The notes beneath the pieces are model-generated. The model made no database searches. It worked only from the letters and a program-made list of their open reading frames with translations, and had not been told where the DNA came from. A stretch of DNA of 59,881 bases, taken from assembly GCF_009695655.1 (NCBI RefSeq), contig NZ_VUNM01000011.1, positions 1-59,881 on the forward strand. The letters run 5' to 3'. Positions 1 to 10,758 of this stretch are shown here, piece after piece. Position numbers and translations under genes: made by a program. Origin of the DNA: Sharpea porci. GTDB taxonomy: Bacteria; Bacillota_I; Bacilli_A; Erysipelotrichales; Coprobacillaceae. Numbering within the stretch: position 1 is the stretch's first letter; each line of letters starts with the position of its first letter.

Positions 1-394
1 TATCATCCTCTCGTGGTTTTGGTCGACTTAACGATAAATGATATTTAGTGGTTTTTCTATATAAAGTTATATAAATTCATTCATTGAAGCTGGAATATTA
101 CCCACTAATGTTAATGAAGGCTCAAAAAATATATGATTTTTTTGATTTATTAAGAATTCGTATGAAACGAAATTGTATACAGTGTAAGCACTTTATAATT
201 TGTGAAGAAATAGTCATACTTATTGTATACAATAGTAAATTTTCAATATTTTCGCTAAAATACGTGCTTATTTGATTTGTTTGAAATAGAATGATGATAA
301 AGGCGGATTGTATATACTTTAGAACATTATTTCTAAATATCCTAAAATGTATGAAAGATGTTTGTATTTGCGTAAAATTAATAGAAAAAATGTG
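1..394. other. AT-rich non-coding stretch at window start
   Basis: No gene recognised. A 63-codon ORF at 84-275 has no ribosome-binding site and a composition like random AT-rich DNA, so I do not call it. A possible tail of an upstream gene (stop at 39-41 in one frame) is too short to identify. The decamer ATTGTATACA occurs at 172-181 and 222-231; the second lies in a perfect 12-bp palindrome (222-233), and a related ATTGTATATA is at 307-316. These could be operator sites or chance. Confidence 0.5.
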
Positions 395-423
395 TTGACT
401 TAAGAAGGTTAATAGAATAAGAT
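395..423 (+). promoter_or_regulatory. Sigma-A promoter of the leu/ilv operon
   Basis: TTGACT at 395-400 and TAAGAT at 418-423 with a 17-bp spacer, placed just upstream of the T-box leader. Confidence 0.75.
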
Positions 424-429
424 ATGGTC

Positions 430-712
430 AACAACCGAAGTAAACAAAGACGTTGAAAGGAAACAGTAAGAGTGGTAATAAGCAGAGAGAGGCCTTGGAT
501 GGTGAAAAAGGTCGTTATGACATTCTGAACTCATCCTAGAGTGGAGCGCTGAAATCATAGTAAGTAGCTACGGATCCCGCACCCGTTATCGTGCTAGAGT
601 ATGTTAGTACTCGAAAAGGTTGACATCGTGAGGTGTCAATAAATTGAGGTGGAACCACGAAGTTTAGACTCTCGTCCTCTTGCGCTACATGCATGAGACG
701 GGAGTTTTTTAT
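430..712 (+). promoter_or_regulatory. T-box riboswitch, leucine specifier, upstream of leuA
   Basis: The leader has the T-box parts in order. A stem I region carries the GGATGGTGAAA motif (about 497-507). A specifier loop holds CTC, a Leu codon, at 530-532. The T-box sequence is at 646-660 (GAGGTGGAACCACGA), with TGGA able to pair with a tRNA acceptor end. A terminator hairpin follows at about 668-712 with a T-run. Uncharged tRNA-Leu should stabilise the antiterminator and open the whole operon. The specifier assignment is inferred from loop position and from leuA downstream. Confidence 0.88.
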
Positions 713-737
713 TAAAGGTTGGAAAGGAGAATAAAAA

Positions 738-2429
738 ATGATGAATTACCAGAAGTACAAGAGATTTGAAACTATCAGTTTACCTGATCGTACATGGCCA
801 GATCGCCATATTGAAAAAGCACCTATTTGGTGTTCAGTGGACTTACGTGATGGTAATCAGGCACTTGTAACGCCAATGAATATTGATGAAAAAGTTGAGA
901 TGTTTCAGAAGCTTGTAGAACTTGGATTCAAGGAAATCGAAGTCGGTTTCCCATCTGCCAGCCAGATTGAATATGATTTTATTAGAAAGCTTATTGATGA
1001 TCATTTGGTTCCTGATGATGTGACATTACAGGTCTTAACGCAGTGTCGTGAACATTTGATTAGAAGAACATTTGAATCATTAAAGGGACTTGATAAAGCC
1101 ATTGTTCATATTTATAATTCTACTTCAATTCTTCAAAGAGATGTGGTTTTCAATAAAAATAAAGAAGAAATTAAGAAGATAGCAACTGATGGATGTCAGT
1201 TGGTTAAAGATCTTTGTTCGGAATTTGATGGCAAGGTAATTCTTGAATATTCACCAGAATCATTCACGGGAACAGAAATGGATTATGCTGTCGAAGTATG
1301 TGATGCAGTCATGGATGTCTGGGGCGCAAGCAAAGACAATAAAGTCATCATTAACTTACCAGCAACCGTCGAAATGGATACACCAAATGTTTATGCCGAT
1401 CAGGTTGAATGGGTTAGCAGACATTTCAAAGATCGTGAACGTGTTATTCTTTCTCTTCATCCACATAATGATAGAGGAACAGGGATTGCAGCAACAGAAC
1501 TTGGCTTATTAGCAGGAGCTGATCGTGTTGAAGGAACATTATTTGGTAATGGTGAAAGAACTGGTAATGTTGATCTTGTGACAGTTGCCTTAAATATGTA
1601 TACACATGGTGTTGATCCAAAGCTTGACTTCTCACATATCAACGATATCAAGAAAATGTATGAACGCGTGACAAAGATGGAAGTTCCACCTCGTCAGCCA
1701 TATGCCGGACAGCTTGTCTTTACAGCATTCTCTGGTAGTCACCAGGATGCGATTAATAAAGGTATGCATAAATATCGTGAACGTGGCAATAAGCAATGGG
1801 AAGTGCCTTACTTACCAATTGATCCAGCTGATCTTAATCGTCAATATGAACCTATTGTTCGTATTAACTCACAATCAGGTAAGGGTGGCGTAGCCTTCGT
1901 TATGGATACAGTCTTTGGCTATCATATTCCTAAAGCAATGCAGGCTGACTTCGCTAAAATCGTACAGAATATTTCAGAAGCTGAAGGTGAAGTCTCACCT
2001 GAACGTATCTTTGATACATTCACGAAAGAATATATTGATATGGAAGAACCATATAAATTCATCAGTCAGAAACTTATTGATGAAAGTGAAGATCCAACAA
2101 ATGACTTTGATCGTAAGGTTATCTTAAAGATTCTTGATCATGGTGAAGAGAAGACATTGGTTGGTCATGGTAATGGTCCAATTGATGCCGTAAGAGATGC
2201 ATTAAATAGTGGTTCCAATGTCCATTTCAAATTACTTGATTATTCAGAACATGCTTTAACATCTGGCTCTTCTTCAAAAGCTGCTTCTTATGTTGAAATG
2301 CAAGGTGAGGGCATGGAGAGTGCAGAATGGGGTGTTGGTGTACATGCCAATATCACAACAGCTACCATTAAGGCAATGATTTCTGGTTTGAATAGAATTC
2401 ATCGAGATTTAAGAAATAAGGAGGGCTAG
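738..2429 (+). CDS. leuA: 2-isopropylmalate synthase
   Basis: Condenses acetyl-CoA with 2-ketoisovalerate, the first committed step of leucine synthesis, in the cytoplasm. The 563-residue protein begins with the TIM-barrel catalytic domain: DLRDGNQ at 35-41 and the metal-binding HPHND at 241-245. A C-terminal regulatory domain covers roughly the last 130 residues. The length and the N-terminal start (KRFETISLPDRTWP) match the longer yeast/actinobacterial-type LeuA rather than the shorter E. coli type. Two ATG codons adjoin; GGAAAGGAG lies just upstream of the first. It is the first gene after the Leu T-box and is spaced one base from ilvN. Leucine feedback through the C-terminal domain is expected from the family. 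Confidence 0.96.
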   Translation: MMNYQKYKRFETISLPDRTWPDRHIEKAPIWCSVDLRDGNQALVTPMNIDEKVEMFQKLVELGFKEIEVGFPSASQIEYDFIRKLIDDHLVPDDVTLQVLTQCREHLIRRTFESLKGLDKAIVHIYNSTSILQRDVVFNKNKEEIKKIATDGCQLVKDLCSEFDGKVILEYSPESFTGTEMDYAVEVCDAVMDVWGASKDNKVIINLPATVEMDTPNVYADQVEWVSRHFKDRERVILSLHPHNDRGTGIAATELGLLAGADRVEGTLFGNGERTGNVDLVTVALNMYTHGVDPKLDFSHINDIKKMYERVTKMEVPPRQPYAGQLVFTAFSGSHQDAINKGMHKYRERGNKQWEVPYLPIDPADLNRQYEPIVRINSQSGKGGVAFVMDTVFGYHIPKAMQADFAKIVQNISEAEGEVSPERIFDTFTKEYIDMEEPYKFISQKLIDESEDPTNDFDRKVILKILDHGEEKTLVGHGNGPIDAVRDALNSGSNVHFKLLDYSEHALTSGSSSKAASYVEMQGEGMESAEWGVGVHANITTATIKAMISGLNRIHRDLRNKEG

Positions 2430-2430
2430 A

Positions 2431-2943
2431 ATGGAGCGATTGGTACTCTCAATCCTGGTTGACAATACACCGGGGGTATTGAACAGAGTTGCAGGACTAT
2501 TCTCTAGACGTAGTTACAACATTGACTCCTTGACTGTTGGGGAAACAAATGATCCTCATATTTCAAGAATGACTGTTGTTTCTACAGGTGATGCTGAAAC
2601 ACTAGAACAAATTGAAAAACAAGTGAGAAAACTTGAAGACGTTAAAGAGGTCTTTAAATTAGAGGATACAAATTCCGTCTATCGTGAACTTGTCCTTATT
2701 AAAGTGGAATGTTCACATAAGGAACGTGTCGATATTGTATCAATTGTTGATATTTATCGAGGCAAGATTGTTGATGTCTCTCCCGATTCGATGGTTATTG
2801 AAATTACCGGGACACAGTCAAAAATTGATGGCTTATTGGCAATGATGACAGACTTCAACGTCACGGAGATCGTACGTACTGGTATTGCAGGTATCGGTAG
2901 GGGTTTACGTGACGAAGATAAAGAAAAGATGAAAGCTAGATAA
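2431..2943 (+). CDS. ilvN: Acetolactate synthase small (regulatory) subunit
   Basis: Regulatory partner of IlvB; it confers valine feedback and full activity on acetohydroxyacid synthase. The 170 residues show an N-terminal ACT domain (about 4-75, starting LVLSILVDNTPGVLNRVAG) and the C-terminal small-subunit domain ending in the conserved TGIAGIGRG. Length is typical of the IlvH/IlvN family. AAGGAGGG precedes the ATG closely, and the gene starts one base after leuA ends. The catalytic subunit ilvB is not adjacent but about 5.7 kb downstream as the last gene, an unusual separation. Confidence 0.95.
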   Translation: MERLVLSILVDNTPGVLNRVAGLFSRRSYNIDSLTVGETNDPHISRMTVVSTGDAETLEQIEKQVRKLEDVKEVFKLEDTNSVYRELVLIKVECSHKERVDIVSIVDIYRGKIVDVSPDSMVIEITGTQSKIDGLLAMMTDFNVTEIVRTGIAGIGRGLRDEDKEKMKAR

Positions 2944-3972
<1,029 letters not shown>

Positions 3973-3980
3973 GCATTCAA

Positions 3981-4028
3981 CAACACACATTTGTGTGTTG
4001 TCCTAAGGGAGTCAGTATTGACTCCTTT
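3981..4028 (+). promoter_or_regulatory. Two consecutive hairpins in the ilvC-leuC gap
   Basis: The first hairpin has 9-base arms at 3981-3989 and 3992-4000. The second has arms at about 4006-4014 and 4019-4027 with one G-T pair. Neither is followed by a proper T-run, so they look like a partial terminator, a processing site or an mRNA-stabilising element rather than a full stop. Confidence 0.55.
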
Positions 4029-4069
4029 ATGACAACGGATAAATGACGCGTATAAGGAGGAATAGATAT

Positions 4070-5347
4070 ATGGCAATGACAATGACGCAAAAAATCTTAG
4101 CTGCTCATGCAGGTAAAGATTATGTTGCACCTGGAGAATTAATTGAGGCCAAGCTTGATTTAGTAATGGCTAATGATATTACAGGCCCTATGGCTTTACC
4201 AATTATCAAGAAGATGGGTGGTCATGTTTTTGATAAGGACAAGGTTGTATTTGTCCCTGATCACTTCACCCCAAATAAAGATATCAAGTCTGCTGAGAAT
4301 GCAAGAGCGATCTTGAAGTTCTCATTGGATGAAGGTCTGACTCATATTATGGTGCAAGGTAAGAATGGTGTTGAACATGCGATTCTTCCTGAACGTGGAC
4401 TTGTTTATGCCGGACAGGCTGTGATCGGTGCTGATAGTCATACATGCACTTATGGGGCATTAGGTGCTTTCTCGACAGGGGTAGGAACGACGGATATTGC
4501 AGCAGGCATGGCTAAGGGTGTTGCCTGGTTCAAAGTTCCTTCCGCTATTAAAATTCATTTAACTGGCAAACTTCCACCATATGTCAGTGGTAAGGATGTC
4601 ATCCTTCATATTATTGGTCGTATTGGTGTTGATGGGGCTTTATATCAGTCAATGGAATTTACTGGTGAAGGTGTTAGCGAATTATCAATGGATGATCGTT
4701 TTACAATCTGCAATATGGGTATTGAAGCAGGTGGTAAGAATGCAATCTTCCCTGTTGATGATCAAGCACGTGAATATATGCGTCAAGCAGGCGTAAATGA
4801 ATGGGTTGAATATGAAGCTGATGAAGATGCTCAGTATGTTAAAACAGTGGAAGTCAATCTATCTGAAGTACGCCCAACTGTTGCCTTCCCACATTTACCT
4901 GGTAATGCCCATACTATTGATGAGGTTGAGGCAGCTGATAAGATTTATATTGATCAGGTTGTCATTGGATCTTGTACAAATGGTCGTTATTCTGACTTAG
5001 AAAAGGCTGCCAAGATTCTCAAGGGACATACTGTTGCGGATAATGTTCGTGTGATGGTTGTTCCAGCAACCCAGAAGATTTTCTTGCAGTGTGTTGATAA
5101 TGGCTTGGTTGATATCTTTGTAAAAGCTGGTTGTGCTTTTAATACACCAAGCTGTGGTCCTTGCATGGGCGGTCATATGGGCGTTCTTGCGAAGGGTGAA
5201 AAGTGTGTTTCAACGACAAATAGAAACTTCGTTGGACGTATGGGTGATACAGAAGCTCTTATTTACTTAGCTTCACCAGAAGTTGCAGCAGCGAGTGCAA
5301 TTGCTGGTTATATCGCTAATCCAGAAAAAGTAGGAGGGGAAAACTAA
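4070..5347 (+). CDS. leuC: 3-isopropylmalate dehydratase large subunit
   Basis: Aconitase-family subunit that isomerises 2- to 3-isopropylmalate together with LeuD, using a [4Fe-4S] cluster. Cluster ligands are C302, C362 and C365 in the GSCTNGR and PSCGPC motifs. I take ATG at 4070 because AAGGAGG at 4054-4060 sits correctly before it; an upstream in-frame ATG at 4043 would precede that site. The resulting 425 residues match the HacA-like short LeuC form. The stop codon overlaps the leuD start as TAATG, suggesting translational coupling of the two subunits. Confidence 0.95.
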   Translation: MAMTMTQKILAAHAGKDYVAPGELIEAKLDLVMANDITGPMALPIIKKMGGHVFDKDKVVFVPDHFTPNKDIKSAENARAILKFSLDEGLTHIMVQGKNGVEHAILPERGLVYAGQAVIGADSHTCTYGALGAFSTGVGTTDIAAGMAKGVAWFKVPSAIKIHLTGKLPPYVSGKDVILHIIGRIGVDGALYQSMEFTGEGVSELSMDDRFTICNMGIEAGGKNAIFPVDDQAREYMRQAGVNEWVEYEADEDAQYVKTVEVNLSEVRPTVAFPHLPGNAHTIDEVEAADKIYIDQVVIGSCTNGRYSDLEKAAKILKGHTVADNVRVMVVPATQKIFLQCVDNGLVDIFVKAGCAFNTPSCGPCMGGHMGVLAKGEKCVSTTNRNFVGRMGDTEALIYLASPEVAAASAIAGYIANPEKVGGEN

Positions 5348-5835
5348 TGCAGGCACATGGTAAAGTATTAAAATATGGGGATAATGTAGATACGGATGTT
5401 ATTATTCCCGCACGTTATTTAAATTCTTTTGATGCGAAAGAACTGGCTAGTCATGCAATGGTTGATATTGATCCTACTTTCGTTGAAAGAGTCAATGATG
5501 GTGATTTAATTGTAGCAGGTAAGAATTTTGGCTGTGGTTCATCTCGTGAACATGCCCCTCTTGCCTTAAAGACAGCAGGTATCTCTTGTATTATTGCCGA
5601 TAGCTTTGCGAGAATCTTCTATCGTAATGCCATCAATATTGGTTTAGCAATTTGTGAATGTCCTGAAGCTGTCGCTGAGATTGCTGAAGGCGATGAAGTG
5701 AAGGTTGATTATGATACTGGCGTGATTACTGATGTGACGACACAAAAGACATATCAGGCACAGCCATTCCCACCATTCATTCAGAAGATTATTACTGAAG
5801 GTGGTTTAGTAAATTATCTGAATAATCAGGAGTAA
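5347..5835 (+). CDS. leuD: 3-isopropylmalate dehydratase small subunit
   Basis: Swivelling-domain partner of LeuC. The 162-residue protein shows the family features: an N-terminal [13 protein letters not shown] segment and [12 protein letters not shown], the substrate-binding loop. Length fits the short archaeal/clostridial-type LeuD. The ATG shares a base with the leuC stop codon. It lies five bases upstream of leuB. Confidence 0.95.
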   Translation: MQAHGKVLKYGDNVDTDVIIPARYLNSFDAKELASHAMVDIDPTFVERVNDGDLIVAGKNFGCGSSREHAPLALKTAGISCIIADSFARIFYRNAINIGLAICECPEAVAEIAEGDEVKVDYDTGVITDVTTQKTYQAQPFPPFIQKIITEGGLVNYLNNQE

Positions 5836-5840
5836 GGACT

Positions 5841-6923
5841 ATGGAAAAGAATATTGCAGTGATTAAAGGTGATGGAATTGGTCCTGAAGTTGTCAGTGAG
5901 ACAATGAAGGTACTTGATGCGGTAGGCAAGAAATATAACCATCAGTTCCATTACACACAGATTCTAATGGGTGGTTGTTCAATTGATGCCTATGGTGAAC
6001 CATTGACCGATGAAGCATTATCTATTGCGAAAAGCAGTGACGCTGTTTTATTAGGCTCTATTGGGGGCAATACATCAACTTCACCATGGTATAAACTTCC
6101 ACCAAATAAGAGACCAGAAGCAGGCTTGTTGAAGATTAGAAAAGAGCTTGGCTTATTTGCGAATTTAAGACCAGCTTATCTCTATCCAGAGTTGGCAGAT
6201 GCCTGCCCTCTTAAAGAAGCTACAAGCGCAAAAGGTTTTGATATGATTATTGTCAGAGAGTTGACAGGTGGGCTTTATTTTGGTGAACGTTCAACAACAG
6301 AAGTCAATGGCGAACTTGTCGCTCATGATAACTTGATTTATTCAGAAAGTGAAATTAGACGTATTGCGATTAAAGCTTTTGAAATCGCAAGAGTAAGAAG
6401 AAAGAAAATAACTTCCGTGGATAAGGCTAATGTCCTTGATTCTTCACGCTTATGGCGTAAGGTTGTCAATGAAGTGGCAAAGGATTATCCAGATGTGGAA
6501 GTGGAACATATGTTGGTGGATAACTCAGCTATGCAGTTAGTTGCCAACCCATCACAGTTTGATGTCGTTTTAACAGAGAATATGTTTGGTGATATCTTAA
6601 GTGATGAAGCAAGTATGATTACGGGTTCAATTGGCATGCTTTCAAGTGCGTCACTTAGAGAAGATAAATTTGGTCTTTATGAACCTAGTGGCGGATCTGC
6701 TCCGGATATTGCCGGCAAGAATATCGCTAATCCGATTGCGACAATTCTTTCTGGAGCAATGATGTTGCGTTATTCATTTGATTTGAATAAAGAAGCAGAT
6801 GCGATTGAACAAGCTGTTCGTGATGTCTTAAAAGAAGGCTATCGTACAGTTGATATCTATAAAGATGGTGACAAGAAAGTCTCAACAACTGAAATGGGAG
6901 ACTTGATTGCATCAAGAGTATAA
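5841..6923 (+). CDS. leuB: 3-isopropylmalate dehydrogenase
   Basis: Oxidatively decarboxylates 3-isopropylmalate with NAD+ to 2-ketoisocaproate. The 360-residue protein opens with [14 protein letters not shown], has the arginine-rich substrate region ([21 protein letters not shown]), the [11 protein letters not shown] segment and the [14 protein letters not shown] nucleotide region. All agree with a normal LeuB. AGGAG near 5829-5833 provides the ribosome-binding site. The coding end overlaps the upstream in-frame ATG of ilvD, but the likely ilvD start lies after the leuB stop. Confidence 0.96.
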   Translation: MEKNIAVIKGDGIGPEVVSETMKVLDAVGKKYNHQFHYTQILMGGCSIDAYGEPLTDEALSIAKSSDAVLLGSIGGNTSTSPWYKLPPNKRPEAGLLKIRKELGLFANLRPAYLYPELADACPLKEATSAKGFDMIIVRELTGGLYFGERSTTEVNGELVAHDNLIYSESEIRRIAIKAFEIARVRRKKITSVDKANVLDSSRLWRKVVNEVAKDYPDVEVEHMLVDNSAMQLVANPSQFDVVLTENMFGDILSDEASMITGSIGMLSSASLREDKFGLYEPSGGSAPDIAGKNIANPIATILSGAMMLRYSFDLNKEADAIEQAVRDVLKEGYRTVDIYKDGDKKVSTTEMGDLIASRV

Positions 6924-6936
6924 AAGAGGTAACGAT

Positions 6937-8613
6937 ATGAAAAGTGATAATGTAAAAAAAGGTGTTGAAAGAGCACCTCACCGTTCATTGTTTAATGCAT
7001 TAGGATTTACTGAAGAAGAAATGAAGAGACCATTAATTGGGGTTGTTTCTTCTTATAATGAAATTGTCCCTGGTCATATGAACTTAGATAAAATCAGTGA
7101 GGCTGTAAAAAAGGGTGTTTATTTAGCCGGTGGTGTTCCTGTTGAAGTGCCTGCTATTGCCGTATGTGATGGTATTGCCATGAACCATACAGGTATGAAA
7201 TATTCACTTGTCACACGTGAATTAATTGCTGACTCAACAGAATGTCTAGCAACAGCCCATCAGTTTGATGGCCTTGTCATGATTCCTAACTGTGATAAGA
7301 ATGTCCCAGGCTTATTGATGGCAGCCGCACGTATCAATATTCCAACAATCTTTGTTTCTGGTGGGCCAATGTTAGCTGGTGCAGAAATTAATGGCAAGAG
7401 AACATGCTTATCAACACTCTTTGAAAGAGTCGGTCAGTATAATGCGGGCAAGATTTCTGCAGATGAATTGGAATATGCCGAAAAAGTATCATGTCCAACA
7501 TGTGGTTCATGTTCAGGCATGTATACAGCCAATTCAATGAACTGTTTAACTGAAGCTCTAGGTATGGGCTTAAAGGGCAATGGAACTATTCCTGCAGTTT
7601 ACTCAGCACGTATTCGTCTCGCAAAGCATGCTGGTATGCAGATCATGAAATTAATTGAAGAAGATATTCGTCCAAGAGATATCATGAACGAAAAGGCTTT
7701 TAGAAATGCCATGACAGTTGATATGGCACTTGGCTGTTCAACAAACTCAATGTTGCATTTACCTGCCATCGCTCATGAAGCAGGCGTTGAATTGAATCTT
7801 GACATTGCTAATGAAATCAGTAAGAAAACACCTAACTTATGTCACTTAGCACCTGCTGGTGATACATTTATGGAAGATCTTGATTTAGCTGGTGGTGTTT
7901 ACGCCGTGATGAATGAATTGGATTCATTAGGTATTCTTGAAACCGATGGTATTACATGCACAGGAAAGACTGTGAAAGAAAATATTGCGGGTTGTGTAAA
8001 TAGAAATCCAGAAATCATTAGACCAGTCGATCATCCATATTCAAAGACAGGTGGTATTGCCGTATTACGTGGTAACTTAGCACCAGATAGCTGTGTTGTT
8101 AAACAGTCAGCTGTGGCTCCTGAAATGATGACTCATGAAGGTCCTGCAAGAGTCTTTGATTGTGAAGAAGATGCAATCAAGGCTATTCGTGGTGGCAAGA
8201 TTGTCAAAGGTGATGTTGTGGTTATTCGTTATGAAGGTCCTAAGGGTGGTCCTGGTATGCGTGAAATGCTTTCTCCAACAAGTGAGATTGCTGGTATGGG
8301 GCTTGATAAGGATGTTGCTTTAATAACTGATGGTCGTTTCTCAGGTGCTACGCGTGGGGCTTCAATCGGCCATGTTTCTCCAGAAGCAGCTGTTGGTGGA
8401 CCAATTGCCTTAGTTGAAGAAGGAGATATTATCGCTATTGATATTCCTAACAATAAAATTAATGTCCTTGTAGATGATGCAACATTAGCAGCACGTAAGG
8501 AAAAATGGCAGCCAAGAAAGCCTAAAATCAATACGGGTTATCTTAAGAAATATGCAGCCATGGTAACAAGTGCAAATACAGGGGCCGTTTTAAAAGTCGA
8601 TAACGAAGATTAA
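6937..8613 (+). CDS. ilvD: Dihydroxy-acid dehydratase
   Basis: Dehydrates dihydroxy acids to the 2-keto precursors of valine, isoleucine and (through 2-ketoisovalerate) leucine. The Fe-S cysteines of the family are visible: C119 in NCDKN and C192 in CPTCGSCSG. The C-terminal half has the GGPGMREML and DGRFSG motifs. I choose ATG at 6937 (558 residues) because AGAGG lies just before it and the first domain aligns from there; an in-frame ATG at 6907 lies inside leuB. Confidence 0.96.
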   Translation: MKSDNVKKGVERAPHRSLFNALGFTEEEMKRPLIGVVSSYNEIVPGHMNLDKISEAVKKGVYLAGGVPVEVPAIAVCDGIAMNHTGMKYSLVTRELIADSTECLATAHQFDGLVMIPNCDKNVPGLLMAAARINIPTIFVSGGPMLAGAEINGKRTCLSTLFERVGQYNAGKISADELEYAEKVSCPTCGSCSGMYTANSMNCLTEALGMGLKGNGTIPAVYSARIRLAKHAGMQIMKLIEEDIRPRDIMNEKAFRNAMTVDMALGCSTNSMLHLPAIAHEAGVELNLDIANEISKKTPNLCHLAPAGDTFMEDLDLAGGVYAVMNELDSLGILETDGITCTGKTVKENIAGCVNRNPEIIRPVDHPYSKTGGIAVLRGNLAPDSCVVKQSAVAPEMMTHEGPARVFDCEEDAIKAIRGGKIVKGDVVVIRYEGPKGGPGMREMLSPTSEIAGMGLDKDVALITDGRFSGATRGASIGHVSPEAAVGGPIALVEEGDIIAIDIPNNKINVLVDDATLAARKEKWQPRKPKINTGYLKKYAAMVTSANTGAVLKVDNED

Positions 8614-8633
8614 TAAGATAGGAGGAATACGCA

Positions 8634-10319
8634 TTGAAGTTAAAAGGATCTGATATCGTTGTTGAATGCTTGCTTGAACAGGGCGTTGATACAGTCTTTG
8701 GCTATCCAGGAGGCACAATCCTTGAAGTCTATGACTCACTCTATAAATATCAGGATAAAATCAATCATGTACTCACATCCCATGAACAAGGGGCAGCTCA
8801 TGCCGCAGATGGTTATGCAAGAGTGACAGGTAAAGTTGGTGTGGCAATGGCGACATCTGGACCTGGTGCGACAAACCTCGTAACTGGTATTGCGACTGCC
8901 TACATGGACTCTATACCAGTTGTCTTCATTACGGCTAATGTTGCCGCAAGCAGCTTGGGTAAAGATGGATTCCAGGAAATTGATATCAAGGGTGTTACTA
9001 TTCCTATTACGAAACATAACTATATTGTTAAAAGAGCGAAAGACATTGCACCAACGATAAGACGTGCTTTCGAGATTGCGAAAGAAGGAAGACCAGGGCC
9101 TGTCTTAATTGATATCACAAAGAATGCGACTATTGAATCAGCTGAATATGAATCAAAGAAGCCAAATCCAATAACAGCTAACTTTGATGAATATACGGAT
9201 AAACAAATTGATCAAGCGATTAAAATGATCAATGAAGCACAAAAGCCATTTGTTTTTGTCGGTGGTGGGGCTATTGCCTCAGAATGTTCTACTGAACTTA
9301 GAGCGTTTGTTGAAAAGATTGATGCGCCTGTTTGTGATAGCTTGATGGGTAAAGGTGCTTTTGATGGCCTTTCTCCTCGTTATTGTGGCATGCTTGGTAT
9401 GCACGGGACAAAGGCAAGTAACCTTGGCGTATCAAAATGTGATTTATTGGTAGTTATTGGGGCACGCTTTAGTGATCGTGTAACTGGTAATACAAAGACA
9501 TTTGCGAAGGACGCAAAGATTATTCAGCTTGATATTGATGATGCAGAAATCAACAAGAATATCCATGTTAATCTTGGTTTAGTTGGTGATGCAAAACATA
9601 TCTTACGCGCAATTACTGATAAAATGACACAACAGAATCATCCCGCCTGGATGAAAACTATTCGTGAATATAAAGATCGTTTCCCATTAAAATATGATAC
9701 GGATAAATTAACTTGTCCTTATATCATCGAACAAATAGATTTATTAACAGATTCAGAAGCTATTATCTCTACTGATGTTGGACAACATCAGATGTGGACA
9801 GCACAGTATTATCATTTCAGACATCCACGTCAGTTCTTAACATCGGGCGGTCTAGGCACAATGGGTTATGGTTTAGGTGCTGCTATTGGCGCTAAATATG
9901 GGGCACCAAACAAACCAGTCTTCAATATCGCTGGTGATGGCTGCTTTAGAATGAATCTGAATGAGCTTGCGACAGCATCACGATACAATGTGCCAATTAT
10001 TCAGGTTGTTATCAACAACCAGGTCTTAGGGATGGTTAGACAGTGGCAAACATTATTCTATGGAAAACGTTATTCTAATACAGTCTTGACGGATAAAGTA
10101 GATTTCGTGAAGACGGCGGAAGGACTTGGCTGTGAAGCAATTTCTGTACGCACTAAAGAAGAAGTTGTTCCAGCTATTAAGCATGCTCTTGAAGCTAAGG
10201 GACCAATTGTCCTTGATTGCCATATTGATCAGGATGATAAGGTCTTCCCAATGGTAGCACCTGGTGCCGCTATTTCTAAGGTCTTTGACGCTGATGACCT
10301 CGCCAAACAAAAACAGTAA
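8634..10319 (+). CDS. ilvB: Acetolactate synthase large (catalytic) subunit
   Basis: Thiamine-diphosphate enzyme that makes acetolactate or acetohydroxybutyrate from pyruvate. The start is TTG at 8634, with GGAGG ending nine bases before it. The 561 residues show the catalytic glutamate E51 in SHEQGAAHAADGYAR, and the ThDP/Mg motif beginning GDG at 434-436. The C-terminal RQWQTLFYGKRYS segment is typical of anabolic AHAS rather than catabolic AlsS, which agrees with the operon and the presence of ilvN. It is the last gene and is followed by a strong terminator. Confidence 0.95.
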   Translation: MKLKGSDIVVECLLEQGVDTVFGYPGGTILEVYDSLYKYQDKINHVLTSHEQGAAHAADGYARVTGKVGVAMATSGPGATNLVTGIATAYMDSIPVVFITANVAASSLGKDGFQEIDIKGVTIPITKHNYIVKRAKDIAPTIRRAFEIAKEGRPGPVLIDITKNATIESAEYESKKPNPITANFDEYTDKQIDQAIKMINEAQKPFVFVGGGAIASECSTELRAFVEKIDAPVCDSLMGKGAFDGLSPRYCGMLGMHGTKASNLGVSKCDLLVVIGARFSDRVTGNTKTFAKDAKIIQLDIDDAEINKNIHVNLGLVGDAKHILRAITDKMTQQNHPAWMKTIREYKDRFPLKYDTDKLTCPYIIEQIDLLTDSEAIISTDVGQHQMWTAQYYHFRHPRQFLTSGGLGTMGYGLGAAIGAKYGAPNKPVFNIAGDGCFRMNLNELATASRYNVPIIQVVINNQVLGMVRQWQTLFYGKRYSNTVLTDKVDFVKTAEGLGCEAISVRTKEEVVPAIKHALEAKGPIVLDCHIDQDDKVFPMVAPGAAISKVFDADDLAKQKQ

Positions 10320-10323
10320 ATAA

Positions 10324-10360
10324 AAAGCAATGTCATATTAATTGGCATTGCTTTCTTTTT
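10324..10360 (+). terminator. Terminator of the leu/ilv operon
   Basis: Stem AAAGCAATG at 10324-10332 pairs with CATTGCTTT at 10346-10354, followed by a T-rich run. Confidence 0.85.
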
Positions 10361-10371
10361 GTTTTGACGAT

Positions 10372-10413
10372 AAAAAAACATAAGTATTATAGGGGAGAAA
10401 CTTATGTTTTTTT
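10372..10413. terminator. Second, A/T-ended inverted repeat
   Basis: Perfect 14-bp arms at 10372-10385 and 10400-10413 with A7 and T7 ends. It can act as a terminator on either strand. It could back up the operon terminator or stop minus-strand transcription that runs past the tRNA-Gly. Confidence 0.7.
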
Positions 10414-10526
10414 ACTTATTATATTTTGGGGAAAATTTCTACAGGATTCTTGCCTCCTGTAATTCATATCATAAAGATGAATTATGAATAATTTATGAAC
10501 TTTTGTGAAATATGCATTATTTCTTG

Positions 10527-10560
10527 ACAAAAAGAAAAAGACTTTGGATACAAAGCCTTT
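10527..10560 (-). terminator. Terminator of tRNA-Gly
   Basis: On the minus strand AAGGCTTTG, a short loop and CAAAGTCTT are followed by a T-rich tail, 12 bases past the tRNA 3' end. Confidence 0.75.
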
Positions 10561-10571
10561 CCTTATAAACA

Positions 10572-10645
10572 TGGAGCAGAATACGGGAGTCGGACCCGCC
10601 TATCCACCTTGGGAAGGTGGCATTCTACCGATGAATCAATTCTGC
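10572..10645 (-). tRNA. tRNA-Gly (anticodon CCC)
   Basis: The minus strand folds as a cloverleaf. The acceptor is GCAGAAT/ATTCTGC. The D arm is ATTC/GAAT with GG in the loop. The anticodon stem is CCACC/GGTGG around loop TTCCCAA. The T stem is GCGGG/CCCGT. The discriminator is T and CCA is encoded. Anticodon CCC reads GGG. The T loop reads TCCGACT, so position 55 is C instead of the nearly universal T. It stands alone, with its own promoter and terminator. Confidence 0.92.
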
Positions 10646-10657
10646 ACTACATCTATT

Positions 10658-10685
10658 ATTATAATGATGTCTTTCGAAAAGACAA
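10658..10685 (-). promoter_or_regulatory. Promoter of tRNA-Gly
   Basis: On the minus strand, TTGTCT (10685-10680) and a consensus TATAAT (10663-10658) are 16 bp apart. The -10 box ends 13 bases before the tRNA 5' end. Confidence 0.75.
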
Positions 10686-10758
10686 GTTTTTTTCATTTTC
10701 CACAATTTCCTTTCCTTTAGTAAAAGAAATATTATAATAGAAGTAGTGGAGGTCAATT

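Noticed and set aside
1-60. Tail of a transposase or other upstream gene
   Set aside because: Only 12-15 codons in any frame; no family signature and no terminal inverted repeat can be recognised.
84-275. 63-codon ORF near the window start
   Set aside because: No ribosome-binding site, AT-driven composition, no recognisable motif.
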